Shown: positions 6,803-14,863, counted from the stretch's first letter. The stretch is 21,721 bases of DNA from Candidatus Limimorpha equi (GCA_018065885.1 JAGHSL010000205.1:1-21721), one strand, 5' to 3'. Made by a program: numbers and translations. Notes: generated by a model not told the origin, from the letters alone.

Positions 6803-6866
6803 GGTGCAAAAATACAAAAATCAATAAAAAAATTGTCCTTTAAATAAAAATGTATATTTTTGCACC
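6803..6866. promoter_or_regulatory. Divergent DUF4293/rho promoters with inverted 12-mer
   Basis: GGTGCAAAAATA at 6803-6814 and TATTTTTGCACC at 6855-6866 are perfect reverse complements. Each holds a TAnnTTTG -7 element facing outward: to the left for DUF4293 and to the right for rho. For rho a -33 ATTG at 6832-6835 sits 19 bp upstream of the -7 (6855-6862). No good -33 is visible for the leftward one. The extension GCACC beyond each -7 is identical; a close match, TATTTTTGCACG, occurs at 9811. Confidence 0.7.
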
Positions 6867-6872
6867 GCTTTT

Positions 6873-6900
6873 AGGACGGGATCTTGTAAGAATCCGTCCT
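6873..6900 (+). promoter_or_regulatory. Hairpin in the rho 5' leader
   Basis: AGGACGG (6873-6879) pairs perfectly with CCGTCCT (6894-6900), and the inside can extend the stem (ATCTT with AAGA). It begins close to the expected transcription start, and no T run follows, so it is not an intrinsic terminator. A role in mRNA stability or in control of rho is possible but not shown. Confidence 0.5.
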
Positions 6901-6971
6901 TCAATTAAAAGAATTCCGAATCATTTAATTTCTTGATTTACTTTCCGATAGGAAACAATGAATCCCAATCT

Positions 6972-8900
6972 ATGTATACCATTTACGAATTAAACGAAAA
7001 GTCATTGGACGACCTGAAGATGATTGCCATCGAAATGGGTATTGATGACGAAAAGAAAGACAAAAGTCAGCTGGTTTACGACATTCTTGACGGACAGGCC
7101 TCACACCCCGACATTAAGAAACCGAGTGCAAAGCCAAAGAAGCAAGAGCCTGAGAAACAGAAATCTGCGCCGAAACCAAAAGAGCAAAAGAATGAAGAGA
7201 AAGCAGAAACTCAGGAAGAAAAGCCAGCTGAAACACAGGAACAACCACCACAGCAACAAAAGCGCAACAAGCGTCCGCGCATCTCCCACAACGGCAATGC
7301 AGAACAGCCGGAAAAGGCTTTTTCCACCCGTCCTTTGGAGTCAGAAAAATTGCAGGAAAAGAAAAATATTGTCGCTCCCGCCGAAGAAAAGCCTCAAGTT
7401 GTTGACGAAGATGTTATAAACAACACATCGGATATGGTGAGTGAAAATCCTGAAGCAAAATCCGAAAAGAAAAAATTCAACAAAAACGATAAATTCAAGC
7501 AGAAGAAAAAGCAGCAGGCAGAAACCGTAAACGCCGTTGTTGACGAAGACGCCATAGTGCTCGAACAGGAAGAAACACCTGAAAGACAGGATTTTGAAGC
7601 TATCGATACGACAGAAACTTCCGAAGCAATTGAAACACCCGAAACATCAGAAGCCGTTGAGACGCCAGAGTCTGTTGAAGCATCGGAAACCGTAGAAAAA
7701 CAGGAAGAAAAACAAACAGAAAAAGCCGAAAAGCCAGTTGAAAAGCCTGAAAAGAACCAACGTGACGAACTGTTGAGTCAATTCGACGGAGTGGTGCAGG
7801 CTGAAGGTGTGTTGGAAATCATGCCTGAAGGTTTCGGTTTCCTGCGTTCGTCGGATTACAACTACCTGCCTTCACCTGACGACATTTACGTCTCGCAATC
7901 GCAAATCAAGCTGTTCGGCTTGAAAACGGGCGACACCGTGCTGGGTTCAATCCGTCCTCCGAAAAGCGGTGAAAAGTTCTTCCCACTGATTAAGGTGGAT
8001 TACATCAACGGAAGAAGACCTGAAGAAGTCCGCGACCGCATATCTTTCGACTACCTGACGCCTTTGTTCCCAAATGAAAAATTCAAGATCACGGGACATA
8101 AAGGTGCCACCATTTCGACCCGTATCATGGATATGTTTGCGCCTATCGGCAAAGGCCAGCGTGGTCTGATTGTGGCACAACCGAAGACGGGTAAAACCGT
8201 GTTGCTGAAGGAAGTGGCCAACGCCATTGCCGCCAACCACCCAGAGGTTTACCTTATCATATTATTGATTGACGAGCGTCCTGAAGAAGTCACCGACATG
8301 CAACGCAGCGTGAATGCCGAAGTCATCGCCTCGACCTTCGACGAGCCGGCATCGAAACATGTTCAGATTGCCAACATCGTCCTCGAAAAAGCCAAGCGTT
8401 TGACCGAATGTGGTCACGACGTGGTCATTCTTTTAGACTCCATCACCCGTCTGGCACGCGCCTACAACACCGTCTCCCCTGCTTCCGGCAAAGTGCTTTC
8501 CGGTGGTGTCGAGGCCAACGCCTTGCAGAAACCGAAGCGTTTCTTTGGTGCAGCCCGTAAGATTGAAAACGGCGGATCGCTTACCATTTTGGCTACTGCC
8601 TTGATTGACACCGGCTCCAAGATGGATGAAGTCATCTTCGAGGAGTTCAAGGGGACGGGCAACATGGAACTGCAACTCGACCGTCGTCTGTCGAACAAGC
8701 GTATTTTCCCATCTATCGACATTGTGGCATCAGGCACACGCCGCGACGACCTTCTGGTCGACGAAACCACATTGGCACGTGTCTGGGCATTGCGTACGCA
8801 TTTCGCCGACATGACTCCTGTCGAAGCCATGGAATTCCTCAAGGATCGTGTCGCCAAGACCATCAACAACGAAGAATTTCTGATGAGTTTGGACAAATAA
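6972..8900 (+). CDS. rho: Transcription termination factor Rho
   Basis: Hexameric RNA-dependent ATPase/helicase that ends transcription. I chose the ATG at 6972 (MYTIYELNEKSLDDL), giving 642 residues, because it starts the Rho N-terminal domain directly; a TTG 13 codons upstream is open but adds no conserved sequence. Domains: Rho-N about 1-42; an acidic/basic disordered insert about 45-262; an OB-fold RNA-binding domain from about 276 (VLEIMPEGFGFLR); and the RecA-like ATPase with Walker A at 403-409 (QPKTGKT) and Walker B at 484-489 (VVILLD), followed by the Q-loop and R-loop regions. The insert makes it about 220 residues longer than E. coli Rho (419 aa). Its own promoter (6832-6862) and a terminator (8928-8963) make it monocistronic. 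Confidence 0.97.
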   Translation: MYTIYELNEKSLDDLKMIAIEMGIDDEKKDKSQLVYDILDGQASHPDIKKPSAKPKKQEPEKQKSAPKPKEQKNEEKAETQEEKPAETQEQPPQQQKRNKRPRISHNGNAEQPEKAFSTRPLESEKLQEKKNIVAPAEEKPQVVDEDVINNTSDMVSENPEAKSEKKKFNKNDKFKQKKKQQAETVNAVVDEDAIVLEQEETPERQDFEAIDTTETSEAIETPETSEAVETPESVEASETVEKQEEKQTEKAEKPVEKPEKNQRDELLSQFDGVVQAEGVLEIMPEGFGFLRSSDYNYLPSPDDIYVSQSQIKLFGLKTGDTVLGSIRPPKSGEKFFPLIKVDYINGRRPEEVRDRISFDYLTPLFPNEKFKITGHKGATISTRIMDMFAPIGKGQRGLIVAQPKTGKTVLLKEVANAIAANHPEVYLIILLIDERPEEVTDMQRSVNAEVIASTFDEPASKHVQIANIVLEKAKRLTECGHDVVILLDSITRLARAYNTVSPASGKVLSGGVEANALQKPKRFFGAARKIENGGSLTILATALIDTGSKMDEVIFEEFKGTGNMELQLDRRLSNKRIFPSIDIVASGTRRDDLLVDETTLARVWALRTHFADMTPVEAMEFLKDRVAKTINNEEFLMSLDK

Positions 8901-8927
8901 TAAGGTATTACCTGATTCAACTACCTC

Positions 8928-8963
8928 GGGACATTCGCTTTTTTGTGGATGTCCCTGTTTTTA
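8928..8963 (+). terminator. Intrinsic terminator of rho
   Basis: The stem GGGACAT (8928-8934) with ATGTCCC (8949-8955) has a 14-nt T-rich loop and is followed by TGTTTTTA. The stem sequence is identical to that of the terminator after hicB at 9692-9732. Confidence 0.85.
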
Positions 8964-8999
8964 TATCTGTTTTTTTTACCGTATTGATATTATTTTTAC

Positions 9000-9007
9000 T
9001 ATCTTTG
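9000..9007 (+). promoter_or_regulatory. -7 element of the hicAB promoter
   Basis: TATCTTTG matches TAnnTTTG exactly and lies 19 bp before the hicA ATG, so the leader would be only about 12-14 nt. No clear -33 TTG/TTTG is found at the proper distance. A weak or regulated promoter is plausible for a toxin-antitoxin operon that HicB usually autoregulates, but I cannot point to an operator. Confidence 0.55.
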
Positions 9008-9026
9008 CTGCATCAAACAATCACAA

Positions 9027-9221
9027 ATGAAAAAGCACAAGGTAATTGAGGTGATAAAATTGCTAGAAAAAGACGGCTGGCAATGCTACTACACGAAAGG
9101 CGACCACCGACAGTTCAAACATCCCGACAAAAAAGGCAAAGTAACTGTAAGTGGTCATAATAGCGACACCTTGACCCAAGAGTTACTGAATAGCATTTGG
9201 AAACAGGCTGGATGGAAATAA
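9027..9221 (+). CDS. hicA: HicA-type mRNA interferase toxin
   Basis: A 64-residue toxin of the HicA/YcfA family, a small double-stranded-RNA-binding-like fold that cleaves mRNA. The sequence follows the family pattern: an N-terminal helix (KHKVIEVIKLLEKDGW), then the catalytic-histidine segment GDHRQFKHP (H27), then KKGKVTVSGH. Most relatives have VPGH at the last site, where VSGH is seen here. The C-terminal helix LTQELLNSIWKQAGW is typical. It is followed after 39 bp by hicB on the same strand. Length and the toxin-first order fit the family. Activity is probable but not provable from sequence. Confidence 0.92.
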   Translation: MKKHKVIEVIKLLEKDGWQCYYTKGDHRQFKHPDKKGKVTVSGHNSDTLTQELLNSIWKQAGWK

Positions 9222-9260
9222 TAACGCAACCACATTTCAACAATTTAAAATAAGAACGAC

Positions 9261-9674
9261 ATGGAAAAAATCAGAATTGATGTTGAATGGTGTGAAAAAA
9301 ACTTTTGCGCCTCATTTAATGAAAATGTTCCAGGTGCAATTGTCATTACGGCAACCACCATCGACGAACTAAAAAAAGAAGCCATAGAAACACTCCGTTT
9401 TCATATTGAGGGCATGATTGAAGATGGTGATGATGTCCCGCAATGGCTGGCCGAAGGCGACTATGAATTGGAATACAACTACATAAGCGCAGCGGCCTTG
9501 ATTCACGCTTGCGAGCCATACGCAACCATTGCCGCATTGAGCCGTGCCACTGGCATCAACCAAAGGCAATTGTCGCATTATGCCAATGGTGTACGCAATC
9601 CACGGCCAGAACAAAGACAGCGCATTGTAGAAGGGCTTCACCGTATTGGACGAGAATTGCTTTCCGTGATGTAA
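9261..9674 (+). CDS. hicB: HicB-type antitoxin with C-terminal HTH
   Basis: A 137-residue antitoxin. The N-terminal part (about 1-75) is the degenerate RNase-H-like HicB fold that binds and neutralises HicA. The C-terminal part (about 85-135) is a helix-turn-helix of the XRE type, with IAALSRATGINQRQLSHYANG at about 90-110, which in this family binds the operon's own promoter. The pair makes a complete type II toxin-antitoxin module. A strong terminator follows 18 bp after the stop, so the operon holds only these two genes. Confidence 0.9.
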   Translation: MEKIRIDVEWCEKNFCASFNENVPGAIVITATTIDELKKEAIETLRFHIEGMIEDGDDVPQWLAEGDYELEYNYISAAALIHACEPYATIAALSRATGINQRQLSHYANGVRNPRPEQRQRIVEGLHRIGRELLSVM

Positions 9675-9691
9675 TTACTTGCATTTCACAC

Positions 9692-9732
9692 AAAAACGGG
9701 ACATTCACCATTGGAGTAGATGTCCCGTTTTT
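9692..9732. terminator. Bidirectional-type terminator after hicB
   Basis: A perfect 13-bp stem, of which ACGGGACAT (9696-9704) and ATGTCCCGT (9720-9728) form the core, is flanked by A5 and T5 and has a 15-nt loop. The GGGACATTC...ATGTCCC core equals that of the rho terminator 770 bp upstream, with a different loop. Confidence 0.9.
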
Positions 9733-9810
9733 ATTATAGTTTTTAAAGATGATTTTGCGCAAAAAGTCATTCCTTTTTGCCTTGCTTTCAATTTGTATGC
9801 CTAAATTCCG

Positions 9811-9818
9811 TATTTTTG
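9811..9818 (+). promoter_or_regulatory. -7 element upstream of the MMPL operon
   Basis: TATTTTTG, extended to TATTTTTGCACG, matches TAnnTTTG and nearly equals the element of the rho promoter. A TTTG at 9792-9795 is only 15 bp upstream, shorter than the usual 18-20, so the -33 is uncertain. The leader would be about 35 nt. Confidence 0.55.
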
Positions 9819-9855
9819 CACGCTTTTACAGCACCTTATAAATAACTACGACTAA

Positions 9856-12192
9856 ATGAATCGCTTTTTTATCGCCATCTATCGTTACTTCAAAGACCAC
9901 CAATCCTTGATGTGGACGATTTTAATTGGCACGACCATAGTTTTCGGCTTTTTGGCCACACGAATAGAATTTGAAGAAAACCTTATTCAACTGTTTCCCT
10001 CGACCGACAAGATGCGCGAAGCGGAACTCGCTTTCAGCAACATGAAAGTCAAGGACAAAGTTTTTGTCGAGTTTCAAGCTCGCGAAGGCTACGAGGTCAG
10101 CCCCGAAGAATTGGTCGAAGCCTCCGACACCTACATCGACAGCCTGATGGCTCACGACCCGAATCATTGCATCACCAGCTGCCTTTGGAAAATCGACGAC
10201 GACATGCAGATGAACGCCTTGGATTTCGTCACCAACCAGGCCGCCACTTTCGTCACACCCGAAATGTACCCAATACTTGAAAAATGGATTGCAGACGGCT
10301 GTCCGGAGGAAGTGCCCGAAGAAGCCGCCAGCCTGCTTTCCGATTCATCGACAGGTTATGCCATGATTGACGGCCATCTGTTTTCGCCCGATTCGACCGT
10401 TGCGGTTGCATATATCAATCCGTCATTCAACGCATTAGACACGAAAGTCACAGGGCAGCTCGTTTCATTGATGAGAGAAGAACGCGAAGCCTTTCATGCC
10501 AGCCATCCCGAAATCGAAATCCTTTTCCACGGCTCGGCGGTCGGTGGCACCGACAATTCAAACATCATCAAGCGCGACCTAATTGTGACCATCGGACTTT
10601 CGCTGATTGTCATTTGCTTTGTCATCTGCCTGTGTTTCAAGAACCGTTCCACCCTGCTTCTGCTTCTCGCACCAGTCGTCTACGGCGCACTTTTCGCCAT
10701 GGCGGCGATTTATGTTCTGAAAGGCAGCATGTCGTTCATGGCCATCGGCATGGCAACCATAGTGCTTGGCGTTGCCATGAGCTATGTGCTTCACGTCCTG
10801 ACTCATTACAAATACGTTTCCGACCCTGAACAAGTCATCAGCGAACAGGCTCGCCCCGTGTGTTTGGGTTCACTTACCACAATTGGCGCTTTTGTCAGCC
10901 TGATGTTCACAACCAGCGAATTGCTGAGCGACTTTGGCTTGTTCGCCTCATTTGCGCTTGTCGGGACAACACTTTTCGCGCTCATCTTTTTGCCTCATTT
11001 CTTCCATCCTGAGCAAAACCGCAAATCGAAACGGGCTTTTGAACTTGCCGACCGCATCAATGCCTATCCTTTAGACAGAAAATACTGGCTGATCGGACTG
11101 TTGGTCATCATTATCATTGTCACGACAATCACTTCAAGAAACGTGAAATTCGATACCGATTTGAACCATATCGGTTACACGCGCCCAAACGTGGTGAGGT
11201 CGCAACAACTATATTGCAACAAAATCAACGGCGGACAATTCAGCATGTTTTATGCCGGTTCGGGTGAAACATTGGACGATGCCATTCTGACGGCAAGAAA
11301 AGTAGCTTCAAAACTCGACAGCCTGAAAGAAATCGGCTTAATCAACAGCCGTGGCACGATGCAGGAACTGCTCATTCCGCTTGACGAACAGCAGGAAAAC
11401 ATCGACCGCTGGCAGGAATATTGGGTCGAACACACCTTGCTGGAAAATGCTCCTTCCTTGGCTCAAGTGCTTGTCGAAGCCGACTATGAACCCATTTCGT
11501 TGCCCGAATCGGAAGCCTTGCCCGAAGAATTTCAAAGCAATTTTGTAGAACAGACCGCCGACGGTCATTGGATGGTGTTTGTTTCCGCCCTGATGAATGA
11601 AGAAAAAGATGCCATGCCGGTGAACGATGCCATTGCTGAAATTCCCAACGCCATTGTCATTGACCCTTATTATTATACGGGCGACATGCTTGAAATCGTA
11701 CATTCCGATTTCCAAAAAGTGCTGCTGATTTCATCACTATTCGTCCTTATCGTACTGATTTTCTCCTATTTGGATATTTTCATCGCCTTGCTGACCTTTA
11801 TGCCTATGTTTCTCAGCTGGTATGTGGTGCAGGGCATGATGGCCATTTTGGGCATCGATTTCAACATCCTGAATATCGTCATTTCATCGTTCATCTTTGG
11901 CATAGGTGTCGATTACAGCATTTTCGTCATGGACGGCCTCATCGATAGGGAACGCGGCGGCAACGACAAACTTTTAATCTGCCACAAAACCGCCATTCTG
12001 TTCTCGGCATTCGTGCTGCTGACCGTGGTGGTTTCGCTGCTTTTCTCCAACCATCCCGCCATCTATTCCATCGGTACGACAACCATCATCGGCATGGTTG
12101 CAACCTTGCTGATAACCCATACTTTAGAGCCACTCCTGTTCCGTCTTTTGATGAAAAGCAAGTGGATGCACAACCGAATTGCAAAACATTAA
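9856..12192 (+). CDS. MMPL/RND-family exporter
   Basis: A 778-residue polytopic inner-membrane transporter of the MMPL type, built of two similar halves. TM1 is at about residues 18-36. A periplasmic domain covers about 40-230. TM2-6 cover about 238-390 and TM7 about 413-433. A second periplasmic domain covers about 440-615, and TM8-12 about 620-770. The second half keeps the proton-relay-type motif GIGVDYSIF (Asp at about 686). The corresponding place in the first half reads GVAMSYVLH, without the acid. Such exporters move lipids or lipid-linked products. The two LolA-like genes that follow (24 and 15 bp spacings) suggest that the cargo is passed across the periplasm to the outer membrane. 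The same trio occurs in aryl-polyene clusters, but no polyene synthesis genes are present here. Confidence 0.85.
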   Translation: MNRFFIAIYRYFKDHQSLMWTILIGTTIVFGFLATRIEFEENLIQLFPSTDKMREAELAFSNMKVKDKVFVEFQAREGYEVSPEELVEASDTYIDSLMAHDPNHCITSCLWKIDDDMQMNALDFVTNQAATFVTPEMYPILEKWIADGCPEEVPEEAASLLSDSSTGYAMIDGHLFSPDSTVAVAYINPSFNALDTKVTGQLVSLMREEREAFHASHPEIEILFHGSAVGGTDNSNIIKRDLIVTIGLSLIVICFVICLCFKNRSTLLLLLAPVVYGALFAMAAIYVLKGSMSFMAIGMATIVLGVAMSYVLHVLTHYKYVSDPEQVISEQARPVCLGSLTTIGAFVSLMFTTSELLSDFGLFASFALVGTTLFALIFLPHFFHPEQNRKSKRAFELADRINAYPLDRKYWLIGLLVIIIIVTTITSRNVKFDTDLNHIGYTRPNVVRSQQLYCNKINGGQFSMFYAGSGETLDDAILTARKVASKLDSLKEIGLINSRGTMQELLIPLDEQQENIDRWQEYWVEHTLLENAPSLAQVLVEADYEPISLPESEALPEEFQSNFVEQTADGHWMVFVSALMNEEKDAMPVNDAIAEIPNAIVIDPYYYTGDMLEIVHSDFQKVLLISSLFVLIVLIFSYLDIFIALLTFMPMFLSWYVVQGMMAILGIDFNILNIVISSFIFGIGVDYSIFVMDGLIDRERGGNDKLLICHKTAILFSAFVLLTVVVSLLFSNHPAIYSIGTTTIIGMVATLLITHTLEPLLFRLLMKSKWMHNRIAKH

Positions 12193-12216
12193 AACTGATT
12201 CAAAAATAGCTGAAAA

Positions 12217-12795
12217 ATGAAAAAAGGAAACATCTTTACCCTTATCGTCATCATCACGATTTCATTATTGACATTGAATGCCAACGCGCAAAATTCAGAT
12301 GCTTTGCTCGACAGAATCGAACAGGCAAACGACCAAGTTCAAAGCCGCTCGGGTGATTTTTGTGAAATTCGCCAATGGACTGGCAACACGCCCCAAACAC
12401 TTGAAGGAAAAATTCAATACAATTCAGACTCCAATCTTACAATGAATTACGCCGATTCGACCGAATATTTTTCCATTTCCGGCAACACAATGTCGCTGAA
12501 ACGCAACGGAAAGGCCAAAAAGTTCGACTTGAACAAAAACAAGCCCATGAGAACCTTGAGCCAGCTGCTTTTGTCGTCATTCAATGGTGAACTCCGCAGC
12601 TTGGCCACAGCGGTCAGTTCCACCCTCAGCGTGGAAGAAACGAAAGAAGCCGTGATTGCCACACTGAAAGCTCAGAAAAAAGCGGTGAAAGGTTATTCAA
12701 AAGTTGTCCTTGAATACGACTCAAAGACTTTACAACTCTTCAACATGGTTTTGGAAGAATTCGACGGTTCCGTTACCACTTACACGATAAAATAG
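12217..12795 (+). CDS. LolA-like periplasmic carrier protein (1)
   Basis: A 192-residue exported protein. The signal peptide covers about 1-24 with a likely cut after ANA (before QNS). The mature part alternates short beta strands (FCEIRQW, LEGKIQYNSDSNLTMNYAD, YFSISGNTMSLKRNGK) in the manner of the LolA/LolB half-barrel that binds acyl chains. It lies 24 bp after the MMPL exporter and 15 bp before a second protein of similar size and layout. It is not the housekeeping lipoprotein chaperone by context; I infer that it carries the exporter's lipid-like cargo. The assignment rests on fold pattern and neighbourhood, not on a catalytic motif. Confidence 0.7.
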   Translation: MKKGNIFTLIVIITISLLTLNANAQNSDALLDRIEQANDQVQSRSGDFCEIRQWTGNTPQTLEGKIQYNSDSNLTMNYADSTEYFSISGNTMSLKRNGKAKKFDLNKNKPMRTLSQLLLSSFNGELRSLATAVSSTLSVEETKEAVIATLKAQKKAVKGYSKVVLEYDSKTLQLFNMVLEEFDGSVTTYTIK

Positions 12796-12810
12796 CACAT
12801 ATTACTGAAA

Positions 12811-13434
12811 ATGAAAAGGATAACACTCATACTTCTTTGCTTGATTTCGCTCTCGGCTTGGGCGCAGGACGAAATTGATTCCGTTGCCCTAAGACAAAAA
12901 TGGCTGCTCGACACCATTGCCTTCACCAACAGGCAGATTAAAACCACCGAAGGACAAATTTCGGAAGTCCAGCAACTGCATTCAGGGAAAATCAAGAAGT
13001 GCAGCGGGAATGTTTACTATTCAGTTCCAAACCTGTTATCCATGCATTTCACCAACAACGATAAAATCATATTGTCGGGAGACAAAATCTATTTCGACCA
13101 CGGCATGTTTCACGGCACTTACAGCAACCGCCACAAACTGATGAGAGGAATCAAAAGCATCTTATTGTACGCCTTTCAAGGAAAATGCCAGCAGTTGGCC
13201 GACGAATGCGATTTCAACCTCTCCGTCAAGGAAGAGAAAAACGAGTATGTCGTCACCCTGATTTCAAAAAAGAAAGTGTTGCTGGGCTTCAATCACATTG
13301 TCTTGCACTATTCCACAAATTTCAAACTCAAGAAATTTGAATACACGGCTTCCAACGGCGACCATTCCATTTACAATCTGACCAATTTGAAATACGACCA
13401 AAAGATAAATCAGGACGTATTCAAGTTCGATTAA
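12811..13434 (+). CDS. LolA-like periplasmic carrier protein (2)
   Basis: A 207-residue exported protein with a signal peptide at about 1-18 (cut after AWA, before QDE). The mature part has the same order of elements as the preceding protein: a helix, then strands around SGNVYYSVPNLLSMHF and KIILSGDKIYFDHG, a helical hairpin around 108-130, and C-terminal strands. The two look like diverged duplicates, although direct identity is low. It ends the plus-strand operon and faces mpl across 73 bp holding a repeat array and no clear terminator. The likely role is as a partner of the MMPL exporter, by context. Confidence 0.65.
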   Translation: MKRITLILLCLISLSAWAQDEIDSVALRQKWLLDTIAFTNRQIKTTEGQISEVQQLHSGKIKKCSGNVYYSVPNLLSMHFTNNDKIILSGDKIYFDHGMFHGTYSNRHKLMRGIKSILLYAFQGKCQQLADECDFNLSVKEEKNEYVVTLISKKKVLLGFNHIVLHYSTNFKLKKFEYTASNGDHSIYNLTNLKYDQKINQDVFKFD

Positions 13435-13465
13435 GAAAGCATTCTGAACCAAGAAGATGTTTTAT

Positions 13466-13505
13466 AGTCAAATCGTCCAATTGTCTAACTGTCCAACAGT
13501 CCCAT
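13466..13505. repeat. 8-bp tandem array (TTNGACTR family, minus sense)
   Basis: Five consecutive 8-bp units lie between the convergent LolA-like gene and mpl: AGTCAAAT, CGTCCAAT, TGTCTAAC, TGTCCAAC and AGTCCCAT. Read on the other strand they become the words ATTTGACT, ATTGGACG, GTTAGACA and so on, the same family as the longer array at 19263-19366. The array stops 2 bp before the mpl stop codon. Confidence 0.8.
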
Positions 13506-13507
13506 TA

Positions 13508-14863
13508 TCACGCATACAACGACCTTAAATCATCGGTAGTCAGGCCGTTGAAATCGCCAGAACTCATAAATGCGCCGATGACGTTTTCTTTTGGCGATTC
13601 GGTAAGCAAAGCCATCAGTTCGGCCTTGTTGTGAACCACTTTCAAATCGCTGCGGCCAAAGCCTGCAATGATTCTCTCATCGGGCATCAATTCCAGTTTC
13701 TTAATGGCCACGGCATGTGGGTCATAGAAAACAATGGCTTGGTCGGCTGCGCTCAAGGCATCGCGGTAATGGTCGATGAAGACCTCGCTCAAGCTGCTGT
13801 AAGTGTGCAATTCGAACACGGCAAGCAGATGATTGTCAGGAAACTGCTCGCGCAAAGCCTTGACCGATGCGTTGACCTTTGAAGGCGCATGAGCAAAATC
13901 GCGGAAAATGTAATTGCCATTACCTTCAAACAATAATTCCAGACGTCTTGCAGCACCCTTGAACGATGCAATGGCCTCATAGAACTGAGCATCGCTGACA
14001 CCCAACTGCTGACAGACCAAACGTGCCGCGTTGATGTTTTTCATGTTGTGGCTGCCAAAAACGCCGACCTCTCTCCTACTACCGTCGGGCAAAATCAGAC
14101 TCGTGCTGAGACCTTCGTTTTCAAAAGGATGCACGCCATAGCCGTATGTCTTGACTTTTGCGCCTTGCGCTATCTTTTCAGCTTCGGCATCCGTGCCGTC
14201 GTAAATCAGGCAGCCGCCTGGTTCGATGGTCTTCACGAAAATGCGGAACTGTTCCAAATAGCAGTCGAAAGTCGGGAAAACATTGACATGATCCCAGCCA
14301 ATGCCACTGATGACTGCAATATCAGGATGATAATGATGGAATTTCGGCACGCGGTCGATGGGCGAAGTAAGATACTCGTCGCCTTCCATCACCATGTATT
14401 TTGCCGTTTCGCTCAGGCGCACCATGACATCGAAGCCTTCTATCTGAGCGCCCACCATGAAATCGGTCTCAATGCCGACCTGTTTCAGCACATGCAGAAT
14501 CATGGATGTAATGGTCGTCTTGCCGTGGCTGCCGCCGATGACGATGCGCGTCTTGTCCTTGCTCTGTTCGTAGAGATATTCAGGATAAGAATAAACTTTC
14601 AGTCCAAGTTCCTGAGCGCGGACCAGTTCTGGGTTGTCGATGCGGGCATGCATGCCTAAGATGACGGCATCATACGAATTGTCGAGTTTTTCGGGATACC
14701 AGCCCCATTTTTCGGGCAGAATGCTCTCATTGGCGAGGCGCGATTTCGACGGCTCAAAGATTTCGTCGTCCGAACCAGTCACTTCATAACCCTTGCGGTG
14801 CAAGGCGATGGCAAGGTTGTGCATGGCACTGCCGCCTATAGCGATAAAATGAACTTTTTTCAT
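13508..14863 (-). CDS. mpl: UDP-MurNAc:L-Ala-D-Glu-mDAP ligase (murein tripeptide recycling)
   Basis: A Mur-family ligase that joins the recycled tripeptide L-Ala-gamma-D-Glu-meso-DAP to UDP-MurNAc, returning cell-wall peptide to the precursor pool. The 451 residues fit Mpl. The N-terminal UDP-binding glycine loop is at 9-14 (IGGSAM). The ATP-binding P-loop is GSHGKTT at 111-117, and the Mpl-type GSHGKTT differs from the GTHGKT usual in MurC. A glutamate- and histidine-containing central domain and the C-terminal Mur domain (FAHAPSKVNASVKAL at about 315-330) follow. It is placed after glmM, another cell-wall precursor gene, with 121 bp between them; whether they share a transcript is unclear. 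Confidence 0.9.
   Translation of the reverse strand: MKKVHFIAIGGSAMHNLAIALHRKGYEVTGSDDEIFEPSKSRLANESILPEKWGWYPEKLDNSYDAVILGMHARIDNPELVRAQELGLKVYSYPEYLYEQSKDKTRIVIGGSHGKTTITSMILHVLKQVGIETDFMVGAQIEGFDVMVRLSETAKYMVMEGDEYLTSPIDRVPKFHHYHPDIAVISGIGWDHVNVFPTFDCYLEQFRIFVKTIEPGGCLIYDGTDAEAEKIAQGAKVKTYGYGVHPFENEGLSTSLILPDGSRREVGVFGSHNMKNINAARLVCQQLGVSDAQFYEAIASFKGAARRLELLFEGNGNYIFRDFAHAPSKVNASVKALREQFPDNHLLAVFELHTYSSLSEVFIDHYRDALSAADQAIVFYDPHAVAIKKLELMPDERIIAGFGRSDLKVVHNKAELMALLTESPKENVIGAFMSSGDFNGLTTDDLRSLYA

Noticed and set aside
6933..6971. TTG start for rho 13 codons upstream
   Set aside because: The added residues are not part of the Rho N-terminal domain, and the ATG at 6972 matches the usual start MYxI.
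9027..9674. hicAB as evidence for a larger mobile island
   Set aside because: No integrase, transposase or att-like long repeats are present, and the flanking genes are housekeeping or core-like; only the matching terminator stems hint at insertion.
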